From NCBI GenBank assembly GCA_017428115.1, contig JAFRRK010000072.1:1-47627 (forward strand): DNA of 47,627 nucleotides. The letters run 5' to 3'. Positions 15,069 to 25,313 of the stretch are shown here, in pieces. Position numbers and translations under genes: made by a program. Each line of letters starts with the position of its first letter. The first letter of the stretch is position 1. Source of the DNA: Bacteroidales bacterium. GTDB taxonomy: Bacteria > Bacteroidota > Bacteroidia > Bacteroidales > P3. Below the pieces are notes generated by a model. The model was given only the letters and a program-made list of their open reading frames with translations, did no database searches and had not been told where the DNA came from.

Positions 15069-18000
15069 TTACTTGCGTACAACAACGCGGCGGGCAGGAC
15101 GGTCGCCAACCTTGACCAGGTAGACACCTGTGGCGGGCATCGGAATGGTCTCTTCGATGGCGGCATTGGTGCGCTGGGCTATCAGACGGCCTACCACGTC
15201 GAATACGCGGATGGTCTGCTGCTCGGCACCGCTGACCACGATGTTGCTGTGCTTGGTGTAGATGATCGTATTGTCCTCAGCCACGTCGTTGATGCCAACG
15301 TTCTCTGCAAAGTGGCATACAATATTGGTGGTGGGTTCTGTGAGGATAATGGTGACGATTTCGTTGAGGGCTGTGTCTGCATCAGTGTGCACTCCATCCC
15401 AGTGGTCGAAGTGGTAGCCATCGTTTGCCATGGCCTGAAGCACTATGGTGTCGCCGGTGTGACCTTGGTAGTGGTCAGAGCGCTCACCATTGATGAGCAC
15501 ATGGCCCCAATCAATGTTGTTAGATGTCACATCAAGAGTGGCTTCAAAAACTACCTGTTCGAACACAGCGGTGAGCATGACATCGTTAGTGCCCATCAGG
15601 AATGTGACCGAGGGCTCGGTGTAGACTACGTTGTTATCGTTGTCTACCCAATTCACGAAGGCGTAGTACTCGTCGGGAGTGGCAGTGATGGTGACCATGT
15701 CATCTTCGTAGTAGAGGCCGTTGCCGCTGACAGTGCCACCACCAGTGGAACTGAGGGTGACGACGTGCTGAGGCAGAGCTCGGAAGATGGCTGTGAACGA
15801 AGCATCATGTGTCACTGTGATGTTGCGGGTGAGGTGGGTGTCGCCATCGCTCCACTGCAGTAGATAGTAGTGCTGGGCAGGTGTGGCGGTGAGTGTGACG
15901 GTGGTGCCGTAGGTGTAGGTACCCGAGCCGCTGACTGAGCCACGTGTGCTGTCGTTAGGCACTGCGGTGATGGTGTAGCTGTTGATGGCAAACTGTGCTG
16001 TGGCACTGATGCTCATGCCAGCAGCCTCGGCGGGAATGACCACGCTGATGGGGTTGTCGGTGAGGCTGAGGCCGGGCATTGTTACGCCAGGAATGGTCCA
16101 CGTCTGGAAACTATGGCCAGTGGCGGGCACGGCAAGGGCAGTGACGGTGTCGCCCACATGGTAGGTATAGATGCCAGGTGCGGGGTTGATGGTGCCCATG
16201 GCTGTGTCGTTGACGGCCAAGGTGATAGTGACGGGGTTGTAAGCGAAGGTGGCCGTGTAGGTGGCATCGCCGGTTACAGTGACTGTGCGGGTGGCATGGG
16301 TGTCGGCGTCGTTCCACTGCACAAAGTGGCAGTTGGTGGCAGGTGTGGCTGCAATGGTGACATTGCTGCCATAGGTGTATGTGCCAGAGCCGGTGACGAT
16401 GCCAAGCAGGGCATTGTTTGCAATGACGGTGAGGGTGTAGGTGTTGGGAGCAAAGGTGGCCGTGTAGGTGGCGTTGCCAGTGACGGTGATGGTGCGCGTG
16501 GCGTGGGTGTCTGCATCGTTCCATTGCACAAAGTGGTAGCCCGTGGCGGGAGTGGCAGTCAGCGTAGCGGTAGTGCCGTAGGCATAGCTGCCGGCTCCGG
16601 TGACGGTACCCATGGTGCTGTCGTTAACAGCAGTGGTGATGAGGTACATGTTAGGAGCAAAGTTTGCAGTGATGTCAAATACTGCACCAGCCAGGTAGGC
16701 GGGAACCACTTCGGCTATGGGGTTGGTGTTGATTGTGTCGGTGAGCGTACCAAGCGTCAGCGTCCAGTAATCGAAATGGTAGCCTGTGTTAGCAACGGCG
16801 TAGGCACCCATGGTGTCGCCCACGTTGAAGGTGTAGGTACCTGGTGCGGGCATGGTGTTGCCCATGGCGGTGTCGTTCACTGCCAGTGTGACTGTGACGC
16901 CGGTGGGGGCAGTACCCTCGCAGCCGATGAGGTGGTATACAGGCACATTAGTAGTAGCGGTGCCACCTGAGATTTCACCTATGGTATATGCCGAGCCGTC
17001 GCGGTAGACGTAGCATGCCAGGGTGTCGGTAGCAGAGTAGGATTCGAATGAGCCGCTGCTAGCATAATTGCCATGGTTACGGCGCACGGCTACAAGTATG
17101 TTGCCAATGCCGTTGTAGGTGAAGGTATTGTCGAAGGTGATTGTCTGCCAGTTGGTGTTGTCGTAGCTGAGGTCGCCAGTGAAGACCAACTGCATGTTGG
17201 TAGTGTCTTGGATAAAGCCACCAGCCAAAGAGGTGACGTTGGTCTGCATCAGATAAATCTCGCAGTTGGAGAAGTAGCTGCTGCCGTTAGCCACGTTGGT
17301 GGGCTTGAATTCCATACCTTTGATTTCGCCAAGGCCGTTCACACGTTCGGCGGGTATGATAACCTCGGTGTAACTATAGTTATAATAGCTGTAGCCGGGG
17401 AAGTAGTTGGTGGTGCTGGTGGCACTGTCGGCATTGGCAAACGTCAAGGCAGTGTCGCTGTCGCACATGATAGGATCTGCCAAGGTGCGAAGTGTTACAT
17501 AGGCTATACTGGAAGCATCGGTGGCCGAGCAGTTGGTCTGAACACCAAAGTTGTACTGCGTATGACCAGTGAGGCCGGTGAAGGTATAGCTGTTGGCAGT
17601 GATGCCCGTGGCCACGACTACGCTGTCGTTATAGATGGTGAAGGTGGCATCGCTGTTGTCGCTGTTCCATGTGATGGTGGCAGTGTTGTTGGTCAGGTTG
17701 TCGACCGTTACGCTAGGTGCGAGACAGCTTGGGCAGGGATCGTTCATCGTGAAGAACAGACCTTCGGTCAGATTGGATGCATCAGAGCAGGTGTAGGCAG
17801 TGGCTCCACCACCATTTACGATGTTGAAGGAGACTTCATCGTCATACGAGCCTGCGCTCCAGCTAAACAGTACGGGTGTGCCGCTAGTGACGGCAATAGT
17901 GGTAGAGGAGGAGGAACCGCTGACAGTGAAGGTGTCAATCGGGCTGCCGCCTTGTGAAACGACAATATATCCGCCGTTCCAGCCGTCGCCGTAGCTGTCT

Positions 18001-21000
18001 TCACCCTCGATAGTAATCTGGCACGAAGCTGCACATCCAAGTAGGTGGTATACAGGCACTGTACTAGTGGCGGTGCCGTCAGTGATTTCACCAATGGTAT
18101 ATGCCGAGCCGTCGCGGTAGACGTAGCGTGCCAGCTGGCTGCCTGCTGCGAATGCCTCAAAATTGCCGCTTGAGGCCCATGTGCCATGGTTGCGGCGCAC
18201 TGCAATAAGTAGGTTGTCGCTGCCATTCCAGTTGAAGCTGTTGTTGAAAATGACAGTCTGCCATGTGGTGTCGGTGTAACTGAGATCGCCCGAGTATACA
18301 AGCTGCAGGTTGTCCGTATCTTGGATAAAGCCGTCGGACAGCGATGTGGCAGTGGTGTTCATCATGTAGATTTCGCAGTTGTTGAAGTAGCTGCTGCCCT
18401 CTGCAATGCTGGTGGGCTTGAATTCCATACCCTTGATTTCGCCTAGGCCAACCAAACGTTCAACGGGGACGATAACCTCGCTGTAGCTGTAGTTATACAG
18501 GCTGTAGCCAGGGAAGTAGCTGGTGGTAGTGGTGGCATTGTCAGCGTTGGCAAACGACATCACAGGACCACCATTACATGAGAGAGCTTCAGCAGTTGTG
18601 CGGAAGGTGACTAAAGCAATACCTGAAACATCCGTTGCCGAGCAGTTGCTCTGAACGCCAAAGGTGTAGTTGGTGTTGGGGGTAAGTCCTGTGAAGGTGT
18701 AGCTATTGGCTGTGATGCCTGTAGCTATTGCATTGGTATCCTCATAAATGGTGTATGTTACATCGCTGAGGCCGTTCCAGCTGATGGTGGCACTGCTGGT
18801 TGTGACGGTGTCAACAGCAACGGTGGGCATCAGACAGCTGGGGCAGGGAGCGACCAGTGTGAAGAATGCCGAGTCGGTGGGCAACTCTGAGCCGTCAAAG
18901 CAGTAGTAAGCCATATTGCCACCGCCATCGTTGATGAGGAACGAAACCTCGTCGCCGTACATGCCCTCAGACCAGTTGAACTCAACCGGATAGTTGCTGC
19001 AGACGCTGATGGTAGCAGAGGCCAGACTGCCATCTTCAACAGTGAAGGTGTCGATAACATTGTTGTTCTGGCTGATAGTGATATAGCCGCCGTTCCATCC
19101 GTCGCCATAGCTGTCTGCACCCTGTAGGGTGATTTGGCATGTGGTGCCGCAGTCGTTAGCAGCAGTGGGGCAACCTATCAGGTGGTAAACAGGCACATTG
19201 TTGGTGGCATAACCTCCGGTGACAGAACCGATATTGTATATCGAACCGTCGCGATAGGCATAGCGTGCCAATGCGCTGTCGGCTGTGTAGCTGGCAAAAT
19301 AGCCGCTGTTGGCGTATTGGCCAGTGTTGCGACGCACCGCCACTACAACATTGTCGGTGCCATTCCATTGGAACGGATTGTCGAAGGTGACCGTCTGCCA
19401 GTCGTTGGAGGTGTAGCTAAGGTCGCCCGAGAACACCAGCTGCATGTTAGCGGCATCCTGGATGAAGTTGTCTGCCAACGAGGTGGCGGTGGTATTCATC
19501 ATATATATTTCGCAGTTGTTGAAACGGCTGCTGCCAGCTGTAACATTCATGGGCTTGAACTGCATACCCTTTATCTCGCCTAGTCCGGTTATGCGGTCGG
19601 CGGTGATGATGACCTCGGTGTAGCTGTAGTCGTATAGGCTATAGCCTGGGAAATAGCTGGTGGTGCCAGTGTTGGTGTCAGCATTCGAGATTGTTGTGGC
19701 CGGGTCGTCACCACACAGGAGGGGAGCAACGCTTGTGTGGGCAGTTGCATAGGTGATATCGGATGTTTCTGTAGCCGAACAGTTGGCCTGCACGCCAAAG
19801 GTATAGTCGGTATTGGGTGTGAGTCCGGCAACGGTGTAGGTGTTACCCGTGATGCCGGTAGCTGCTACCGTACTGTCGGTGTAGATGGTATAGGTGGCGC
19901 TGCTGTTCTGGTCGCTCCATGTCAAAGTGGCAGCGTTGTAGGTGACATTGCTCACTGTCACACTGCTGGGCTGCTGGCACGATGCCACGGGCATCACATG
20001 CAGGCTGTAGTCGTGTACAATAGTATAGGTGCTGGTGGGGCAGGGGTTGGCGTTCGCCGCCGCTGCTATCGAGCCAGTGTAGCTGTCGTAGTAGCTATCG
20101 GCACCCGCTATACGCATACGATACACGCCAGTGTCTATCGTCGCGGGAACTAGGAACGATGCATTCAGTATGGCCGGACTGCTGTTTGCTGCTGTGCCCA
20201 CATACACTACCTCGTCGCCGTCGAAGGTGAGGTTTTTGTTCCAGTCAATCCAGATGATGGTACCGTAGGTATAGCCGGTCGAGTAGGTGATGGTAACATT
20301 GGCTATGCTACCTGCCTGGACACCGCCCATTTGGCTGTGATAGTCGCCATAATAGGGTGCCGAAGTGGGCCGTTGGCTGTTGTTCACCACCTCGCTGCCC
20401 GTACCGAATGTCACGTTGGTGATGCCCGATGCGTCGATAGATGTAGGTGCGGGCTGGCAGTAACCAGTGTAGATGGTAGCGGGCTGGCTCCACGGACTCT
20501 GGTCGTTGGCGCTGCAGATGGCACGTACATAGATATTATAGTTCGTCTCGCTGGCCAGGCCGGTCAGTGTTGCAGAAGTGGTGTTGCTGGTCACGGAGGT
20601 CATCAGCTCGGGATCGGTGCCGGTGCCGTAGGCTATAGCAAACAGGTTTTGGTCGCTGCCGGTAGGTGTCCAGCTCACCATAGCGCTGGTGGATGTCAGC
20701 AATTCAGCACTTACAGCAGTCGGAGTGGGGCAGGTGGGAATGAGGTCTACCACCACATCGTCGATATAGTTATAGCTATAGTTGTATGAGGCAGTGGTAA
20801 TATTGCGGAATGCAATATACTGTCCGTTGCCGGTATAGTTCGAGAAGTTCACCTCGTGATACTGTATCTCGCTGGTCGAGTTGTTGATGATGGTGTCGTA
20901 GGGCATAAAGGTGCTCTCGTCGGTCGGGTCGCTCATCACACCCACAATCAGACGGTAGTTTGTGCTGGTCTGTTTCACTCTGAAACCCATCTGCAACGTA

Positions 21001-24000
21001 TTGATATTGGTATCAATGGCAGGCAGGGCGTAGATACAGCGGTAGTACATGCGCAAGCAGTAGTTGTCGCTATATGAGTTAGTGGTGCTGTAGAACACCT
21101 GCGGGCGCTGGGCGTTGTCAGTTATGGGCACATCGTAGTGTGCCAAAGTCCAGCAGTTGGGTTCGATGCCCGTAACGGCAGTGGTAGTGGTGGTGTAGCT
21201 ATCGAAGTTCTCGCTGTAAGGCAGCATTGCCGGGTTGATAGCCAGGCAGGAGGTGTGGAACATCGTCCAGGGGCTCATCACCGTATTGCCGTCGCACAGC
21301 ATGGCAACGCGGAAGAAGTAGTCCGTATTGTCGGTAAGGCCCATGATGGTGGCGCTGGTACCAGTAACCGACATCATAGTAGCCATAGTAGTGTCCTCGC
21401 CATACTCAACGGTGAAAGTGGCGGTGTCAGGCAGGGCAAACCAGCTCAGTACTGCGCTGTTGGGCGTGATGTCTGTGGCCGTCAGTGCGGCGGGTGCGGG
21501 ACAGTGCAGCTGAGTGATGCTGATGTTGTCGATAGCCGCAGGAGGCTGCGAGCCGCTGCTGTTGTCGTTGGCCCACATAAACACTATCTTGTATTCACCG
21601 CGCACTGCAATGGGTATAGCCTCGGCGTTGAAGGTGTTGAAGCTCGAAGAGCCGTTCTTCTTCGTGCCGCCATCCAGCGGTGTCAGCCCTTCGGGTCTGT
21701 AATTCATGAAGGCTGTGGAATTGGTGGTTCCGATGGGGGTCTGGCCGGGGGTGAACACATAGTCTATCGGTGCCAAGAAAGCACGCATATAGTCGTAGTT
21801 GCCCTCGCCATTGGCGCGCCAGTCGTACGAAATGCTGTACACTCCAGGCTCCATCCAGCCGCCCAGGGTGGCATAGGTGAACGAGGTGCTACCAGTGCTG
21901 TAGGCGTTGGTAGTGCCTCCGTCGTTAGTGATATATAGCGAGCGGCTGCCTCCGTTGCTGATGGCACTGTCGATAACCCACTGGTTCGTTGCTGTGCCGT
22001 TAAGAAGAGTCCAGGCACTGTCGGCGGCCGAGTTCTCAAAGTCATATAGCGTGTCGAAAGCGGGCAGGTGGTATTCCTCAAAGTTGCATGTGATGTTGAA
22101 ACTCATGCCTGCAAGGAACAGGGGCACCACTTCGCTCACGGGGTTCATTGTCACACTCTCGCTCAGGCCCATTGCGCTCAATGTCCAGCTCACAAAGCGG
22201 TGATACTGGTTGGGGATGGCGGTGGCGCGCATGGTGTCGCCCACGCTGAAGGTGTAGGTGCCGGGGGCGGGATTGGTCGTACCCATGCTGGGGTTGGCAA
22301 CATTCAGGGTCACCGTCACAGGCATGTAGTCGAAGATGGCGGTCAGCGAGGTGTCGCTAGTTACCACCAGCGAGCGCACAGCGTCGGTGCTGCCGTCGCT
22401 CCAACGCAGGAAACGGAAACCGCTGTTGGGTGTGGCAGTCAGTGTGGCGGTATCCAGATAGGTGTAGCTGCCCGAACCGGTAACGGTGCCGAGCAGGGTG
22501 TTGTTTGATGCAACAGACACCGTGAACGTCATCGGCGAGAAGTGGGCCGTGGCGTTAAACGACATATTGGCCAAATACGATGGCACCACCTGGGCCACGG
22601 GATTGATGGTGATAGAGTCGCGGATAAGGCCGGCATCTATCTCCCAGTATTCAAACTCATAGCCATAGTATGGCATTGCGGTGGCACGCATGGTGTCGCC
22701 GGCAGCATAGTAGTAGTTGTCGGGTTCGGGAATGGTATAGCCCATTGTGGGGTCGGCATTAGCGAGGATTACCATTGTCGCATTGGCAGGCTTGTAAACA
22801 ATCTTCACATTGTCCACTGCTGCAGGAGGCTGCGAACCGCTGCTGCCGTCGTTGGCCCACACAAACAGTAGGTTGTAGTCGCCAGCCGTTGTCACTGTGG
22901 CAGTGTCGGTGCGGCTCTGCCAGCTGCTTTGGAGGTTAAGTTTGCCGCCGCCGTCGAGGGCTATCCAGCCGGTCGGGGTCACACTGCGGAATGCTGAGGG
23001 CGAATCGCCTGTGGGACTCACATTGCCCGTGAGCACCACATCAATGGGCACCAAGAAGGCGCGCAGATAGTCGTAGTTGCTCTCGCCATTGGCTTTCCAG
23101 TCGAACGACACCACATACTGGCCCGCAGGTAGCGTCAGGGCCTTTTGGGCATAAGCCCACTGCTGGCTCGTGGTGGTGTAGGCATTGCCAACACCGTTGT
23201 TGTTCGAGATATACAACGACTGCTCGCCGCCATTGTTGGTGGCGTTGCCTATATACCATTTGTTGGAGGTGCCGTTGGCAAACAACCAGCCAGTGCCACT
23301 CTCAAAATCTTCTTTAAAGAAATTGCGGGTGCTCAGCACCACAGGAACCTGGTGCGTGGTGAAGGTATGGCAAACACTCCATTCGCTAGTGTCGTTGCCA
23401 TCACAGATAGAGCGAACATAGGCATAATATTGCGTTGTTTCGCTCAGTGCCGACAGGGTGAGGCTGGTGCCAGTCACCACAACTGAGGTCATCGAGTCGA
23501 TGTTGGCCGTGGTGCCGTATGCCACAACAAAGGTGGTCTGCTCGGTGCTGCCGGGTGTCCAGCTCAGCACAGCGCTCGTGCTCGTGATGTTGGCTGTTGC
23601 CACCTCTATAGGACGGCGACAAGTGGGTGTGGTCAGCAACTCCACGTCGTCGAGATATACATAATTATAGCTGTAAGATGTGTTCGTGTCTATATCGGGT
23701 ACCAGGAAGGCAATATATCTGCCAGAGCCCGTATAGCTATTCAAATCCATCTCAACGCCGACCACTGTTGAAGCGGGCAGCGAGGTGAGGTTGAAGGTCT
23801 CCAAAGTATCGAAAGTGCTGATATCGGTCGGGTCGGTCATCACACCCACATGCAGCACTGAGCGGTAGTACACCGTCGTGTTCGAGTAGCGCTTGGCGTT
23901 GAAACGCAGTGTAAGGTTGCTGATATCCACCGTGGGGGCAAGCTCAGGCATGGCGGCATAGCTGTAGATGCGTGTGCCTGTTGCCGACGAGGGCTTGTAG

Positions 24001-25142
24001 CCGTAGAAATAAAGTCCTCTCGACCCATTGATAGCGGCCGAGCTGTAGGGGTAGGGGTAGGCCGTGCTGCTGTTCGTCCCCTTAGTCCAGCAATAGCTGA
24101 TGGGGTACGACGAACCACTGCCGTAAGCCTCAAAGTCCTCGGTATAGGGCAGGTCGGCAAGCGTAATAGGCACACACAGCGTGTGGAACGCTGCACCTCG
24201 TACCGAGCTGGTGTCCCCATCGCCGCAAAGGGCGCGCACACTGACGGTATAGTCAGTGTTGGGCGTAAGCATAGGTATGGTAATGATAGTGTCGCTCAAA
24301 GTCTGCGTAAGCGTTATGTTGCCATCGCTGATAGTTCCAATCCATGAGGTCTCCGTTCCGCTAGGAGTGAACGAGATGGTAGCACTGTAAGCAGTGATGC
24401 CGCTCACCGTCACCGACGCAGGACGCGGGCAGGTGTTGTTAGGCTTAACAAAAGTGTAGTAAGTGTAGGGCGTTGGCCAAGTGGTGCTGCTCCACGAGGT
24501 CGTGGTGCCGTTGCTAAAAAAGCTTGCCACATTCGAGCTGCTGATAATCCAGCCGTCGGTGGCATCCACACACATGCCCATGTAGTGCGAGTTGTTCGAA
24601 TTGAGATTGGCAGCAGAGGCAAACACAGCCTCCACCCTGCCGTCGCTGAACAGGTGCACCTGCCAGTGAAACTGATTGTTGCGATAGGTGCTGTTGTAGG
24701 GCCCCAGGCAATATTCCACCACCAGCAGCGTGTCGCCAAAGTTCTGAGAGTGGATAAAGTGGTGGTTCGACACCAGATAGCCGTCGCAGCCAAAGAAGTT
24801 AATCTTTGGGTTGTTGGTGCCGGCACTCGACGAGCTGAAGGGCGTAGAGTAGTTGCCCGTGCCCGTAGCTGTAGCACCTAGGCGTAGGTTGCCGTCCGAA
24901 TTCACCGAATACTGGGTGTAGCTCTCGCTTCCGAATGGGAAGGCGAAGCCGATGTTCATCACTGTCGATGCCCAGCCGTCGCCCGAGCCCGTACCCGAGA
25001 TGTCGGTGTAGTCGTTTAGCACAACCCATTTGGTCGAATCGACGCCTGTCGCGAACGTGTACTCGTCAAGCGTCTGTGCACTCGCTCCCCATCCCACGCT
25101 TAGCGCGGCGATGAGAGCCAAACAACGTAGAAATTTCTTCAT
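15069..25142 (-). CDS. Giant modular T9SS surface protein (3357 residues)
   Basis: A very large secreted protein, probably a surface adhesin or carbohydrate-binding scaffold; the function is inferred. Order from the N-terminus: signal peptide (MKKFLRCLALIAALSVGWGASA); a beta-rich domain to about 235; Fn3 (235-320); choice-of-anchor-J-like domain (327-500); Fn3 (507-592); anchor-J (608-785); three Listeria-Bacteroides-type repeats (788-1025); anchor-J (1030-1208); Fn3 (1211-1293); anchor-J (1307-1472); Fn3 (1472-1558); GEVED domain (1561-1718, with WIDWNKNLTFDGDE); Fn3 (1721-1803). Then come two complete modules and one partial module of about 370 residues (1806-2744), each with a TSYFPGYSLY...GEIKGM domain, and in the complete ones a DSYGDGWNGG domain and Fn3. 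After them come seven more Listeria-Bacteroides-type repeats (to about 3280) and a T9SS sorting domain (IRVFDVVGRLIAQ to RRVVVRK). It is monocistronic, with its own promoter and terminator. Confidence 0.93.
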   Translation of the reverse strand: MKKFLRCLALIAALSVGWGASAQTLDEYTFATGVDSTKWVVLNDYTDISGTGSGDGWASTVMNIGFAFPFGSESYTQYSVNSDGNLRLGATATGTGNYSTPFSSSSAGTNNPKINFFGCDGYLVSNHHFIHSQNFGDTLLVVEYCLGPYNSTYRNNQFHWQVHLFSDGRVEAVFASAANLNSNNSHYMGMCVDATDGWIISSSNVASFFSNGTTTSWSSTTWPTPYTYYTFVKPNNTCPRPASVTVSGITAYSATISFTPSGTETSWIGTISDGNITLTQTLSDTIITIPMLTPNTDYTVSVRALCGDGDTSSVRGAAFHTLCVPITLADLPYTEDFEAYGSGSSYPISYCWTKGTNSSTAYPYPYSSAAINGSRGLYFYGYKPSSATGTRIYSYAAMPELAPTVDISNLTLRFNAKRYSNTTVYYRSVLHVGVMTDPTDISTFDTLETFNLTSLPASTVVGVEMDLNSYTGSGRYIAFLVPDIDTNTSYSYNYVYLDDVELLTTPTCRRPIEVATANITSTSAVLSWTPGSTEQTTFVVAYGTTANIDSMTSVVVTGTSLTLSALSETTQYYAYVRSICDGNDTSEWSVCHTFTTHQVPVVLSTRNFFKEDFESGTGWLFANGTSNKWYIGNATNNGGEQSLYISNNNGVGNAYTTTSQQWAYAQKALTLPAGQYVVSFDWKANGESNYDYLRAFLVPIDVVLTGNVSPTGDSPSAFRSVTPTGWIALDGGGKLNLQSSWQSRTDTATVTTAGDYNLLFVWANDGSSGSQPPAAVDNVKIVYKPANATMVILANADPTMGYTIPEPDNYYYAAGDTMRATAMPYYGYEFEYWEIDAGLIRDSITINPVAQVVPSYLANMSFNATAHFSPMTFTVSVASNNTLLGTVTGSGSYTYLDTATLTATPNSGFRFLRWSDGSTDAVRSLVVTSDTSLTAIFDYMPVTVTLNVANPSMGTTNPAPGTYTFSVGDTMRATAIPNQYHRFVSWTLSAMGLSESVTMNPVSEVVPLFLAGMSFNITCNFEEYHLPAFDTLYDFENSAADSAWTLLNGTATNQWVIDSAISNGGSRSLYITNDGGTTNAYSTGSTSFTYATLGGWMEPGVYSISYDWRANGEGNYDYMRAFLAPIDYVFTPGQTPIGTTNSTAFMNYRPEGLTPLDGGTKKNGSSSFNTFNAEAIPIAVRGEYKIVFMWANDNSSGSQPPAAIDNISITQLHCPAPAALTATDITPNSAVLSWFALPDTATFTVEYGEDTTMATMMSVTGTSATIMGLTDNTDYFFRVAMLCDGNTVMSPWTMFHTSCLAINPAMLPYSENFDSYTTTTTAVTGIEPNCWTLAHYDVPITDNAQRPQVFYSTTNSYSDNYCLRMYYRCIYALPAIDTNINTLQMGFRVKQTSTNYRLIVGVMSDPTDESTFMPYDTIINNSTSEIQYHEVNFSNYTGNGQYIAFRNITTASYNYSYNYIDDVVVDLIPTCPTPTAVSAELLTSTSAMVSWTPTGSDQNLFAIAYGTGTDPELMTSVTSNTTSATLTGLASETNYNIYVRAICSANDQSPWSQPATIYTGYCQPAPTSIDASGITNVTFGTGSEVVNNSQRPTSAPYYGDYHSQMGGVQAGSIANVTITYSTGYTYGTIIWIDWNKNLTFDGDEVVYVGTAANSSPAILNASFLVPATIDTGVYRMRIAGADSYYDSYTGSIAAAANANPCPTSTYTIVHDYSLHVMPVASCQQPSSVTVSNVTYNAATLTWSDQNSSATYTIYTDSTVAATGITGNTYTVAGLTPNTDYTFGVQANCSATETSDITYATAHTSVAPLLCGDDPATTISNADTNTGTTSYFPGYSLYDYSYTEVIITADRITGLGEIKGMQFKPMNVTAGSSRFNNCEIYMMNTTATSLADNFIQDAANMQLVFSGDLSYTSNDWQTVTFDNPFQWNGTDNVVVAVRRNTGQYANSGYFASYTADSALARYAYRDGSIYNIGSVTGGYATNNVPVYHLIGCPTAANDCGTTCQITLQGADSYGDGWNGGYITISQNNNVIDTFTVEDGSLASATISVCSNYPVEFNWSEGMYGDEVSFLINDGGGNMAYYCFDGSELPTDSAFFTLVAPCPSCLMPTVAVDTVTTSSATISWNGLSDVTYTIYEDTNAIATGITANSYTFTGLTPNTNYTFGVQSNCSATDVSGIALVTFRTTAEALSCNGGPVMSFANADNATTTTSYFPGYSLYNYSYSEVIVPVERLVGLGEIKGMEFKPTSIAEGSSYFNNCEIYMMNTTATSLSDGFIQDTDNLQLVYSGDLSYTDTTWQTVIFNNSFNWNGSDNLLIAVRRNHGTWASSGNFEAFAAGSQLARYVYRDGSAYTIGEITDGTATSTVPVYHLLGCAASCQITIEGEDSYGDGWNGGYIVVSQGGSPIDTFTVSGSSSSTTIAVTSGTPVLFSWSAGSYDDEVSFNIVNGGGATAYTCSDASNLTEGLFFTMNDPCPSCLAPSVTVDNLTNNTATITWNSDNSDATFTIYNDSVVVATGITANSYTFTGLTGHTQYNFGVQTNCSATDASSIAYVTLRTLADPIMCDSDTALTFANADSATSTTNYFPGYSYYNYSYTEVIIPAERVNGLGEIKGMEFKPTNVANGSSYFSNCEIYLMQTNVTSLAGGFIQDTTNMQLVFTGDLSYDNTNWQTITFDNTFTYNGIGNILVAVRRNHGNYASSGSFESYSATDTLACYVYRDGSAYTIGEISGGTATTNVPVYHLIGCEGTAPTGVTVTLAVNDTAMGNTMPAPGTYTFNVGDTMGAYAVANTGYHFDYWTLTLGTLTDTINTNPIAEVVPAYLAGAVFDITANFAPNMYLITTAVNDSTMGTVTGAGSYAYGTTATLTATPATGYHFVQWNDADTHATRTITVTGNATYTATFAPNTYTLTVIANNALLGIVTGSGTYTYGSNVTIAATPATNCHFVQWNDADTHATRTVTVTGDATYTATFAYNPVTITLAVNDTAMGTINPAPGIYTYHVGDTVTALAVPATGHSFQTWTIPGVTMPGLSLTDNPISVVIPAEAAGMSISATAQFAINSYTITAVPNDSTRGSVSGSGTYTYGTTVTLTATPAQHYYLLQWSDGDTHLTRNITVTHDASFTAIFRALPQHVVTLSSTGGGTVSGNGLYYEDDMVTITATPDEYYAFVNWVDNDNNVVYTEPSVTFLMGTNDVMLTAVFEQVVFEATLDVTSNNIDWGHVLINGERSDHYQGHTGDTIVLQAMANDGYHFDHWDGVHTDADTALNEIVTIILTEPTTNIVCHFAENVGINDVAEDNTIIYTKHSNIVVSGAEQQTIRVFDVVGRLIAQRTNAAIEETIPMPATGVYLVKVGDRPARRVVVRK
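16905..19725 (-). repeat. Tandem ~1.1-kb modules inside the giant gene
   Basis: Three in-frame copies begin near 19725, 18575 and 17470; the third lacks the DSYGDGWNGG and Fn3 parts. DNA similarity is high in places, for example the strings encoding VYRDGSAYTIGEI and GLGEIKGMEFKP. The copies therefore probably arose by tandem duplication and could recombine. Confidence 0.8.
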
Positions 25143-25284
25143 AATAGTGTTATTTAATTATTAATTTGAATTTTTTTCTCCTTTTTTTCTGCTTCCCCTA
25201 CAAGTGAATCGATACAATAATCATCCGTATGCCATGTGGTTACATACGTCAATAGCCAATTTCTCCTTGTTTGGAAAGAGATGA

Positions 25285-25313
25285 CAAAGATATGATTTTT
25301 TTTTAATTGACAA
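25285..25313 (-). promoter_or_regulatory. Promoter of the giant surface-protein gene
   Basis: On the minus strand TTG (25311-25313), 18 bases, then TATCTTTG (25285-25292). The leader before the ATG at 25142 is about 135 bases, long for this window, and leaves room for post-transcriptional control. Confidence 0.65.

Noticed and set aside
14732-15863. Plus-strand frames through the G-rich stretch into the antisense of the giant gene
   Set aside because: They are open only because the DNA has few C/T-rich stop codons; products are low-complexity Gly/Val/Trp/Arg.
16113-22871. Long plus-strand frames antisense to the giant protein
   Set aside because: Reverse-complement shadow of repetitive Thr/Ala/Gly/Asp codons; they repeat with the modules and lack promoters.
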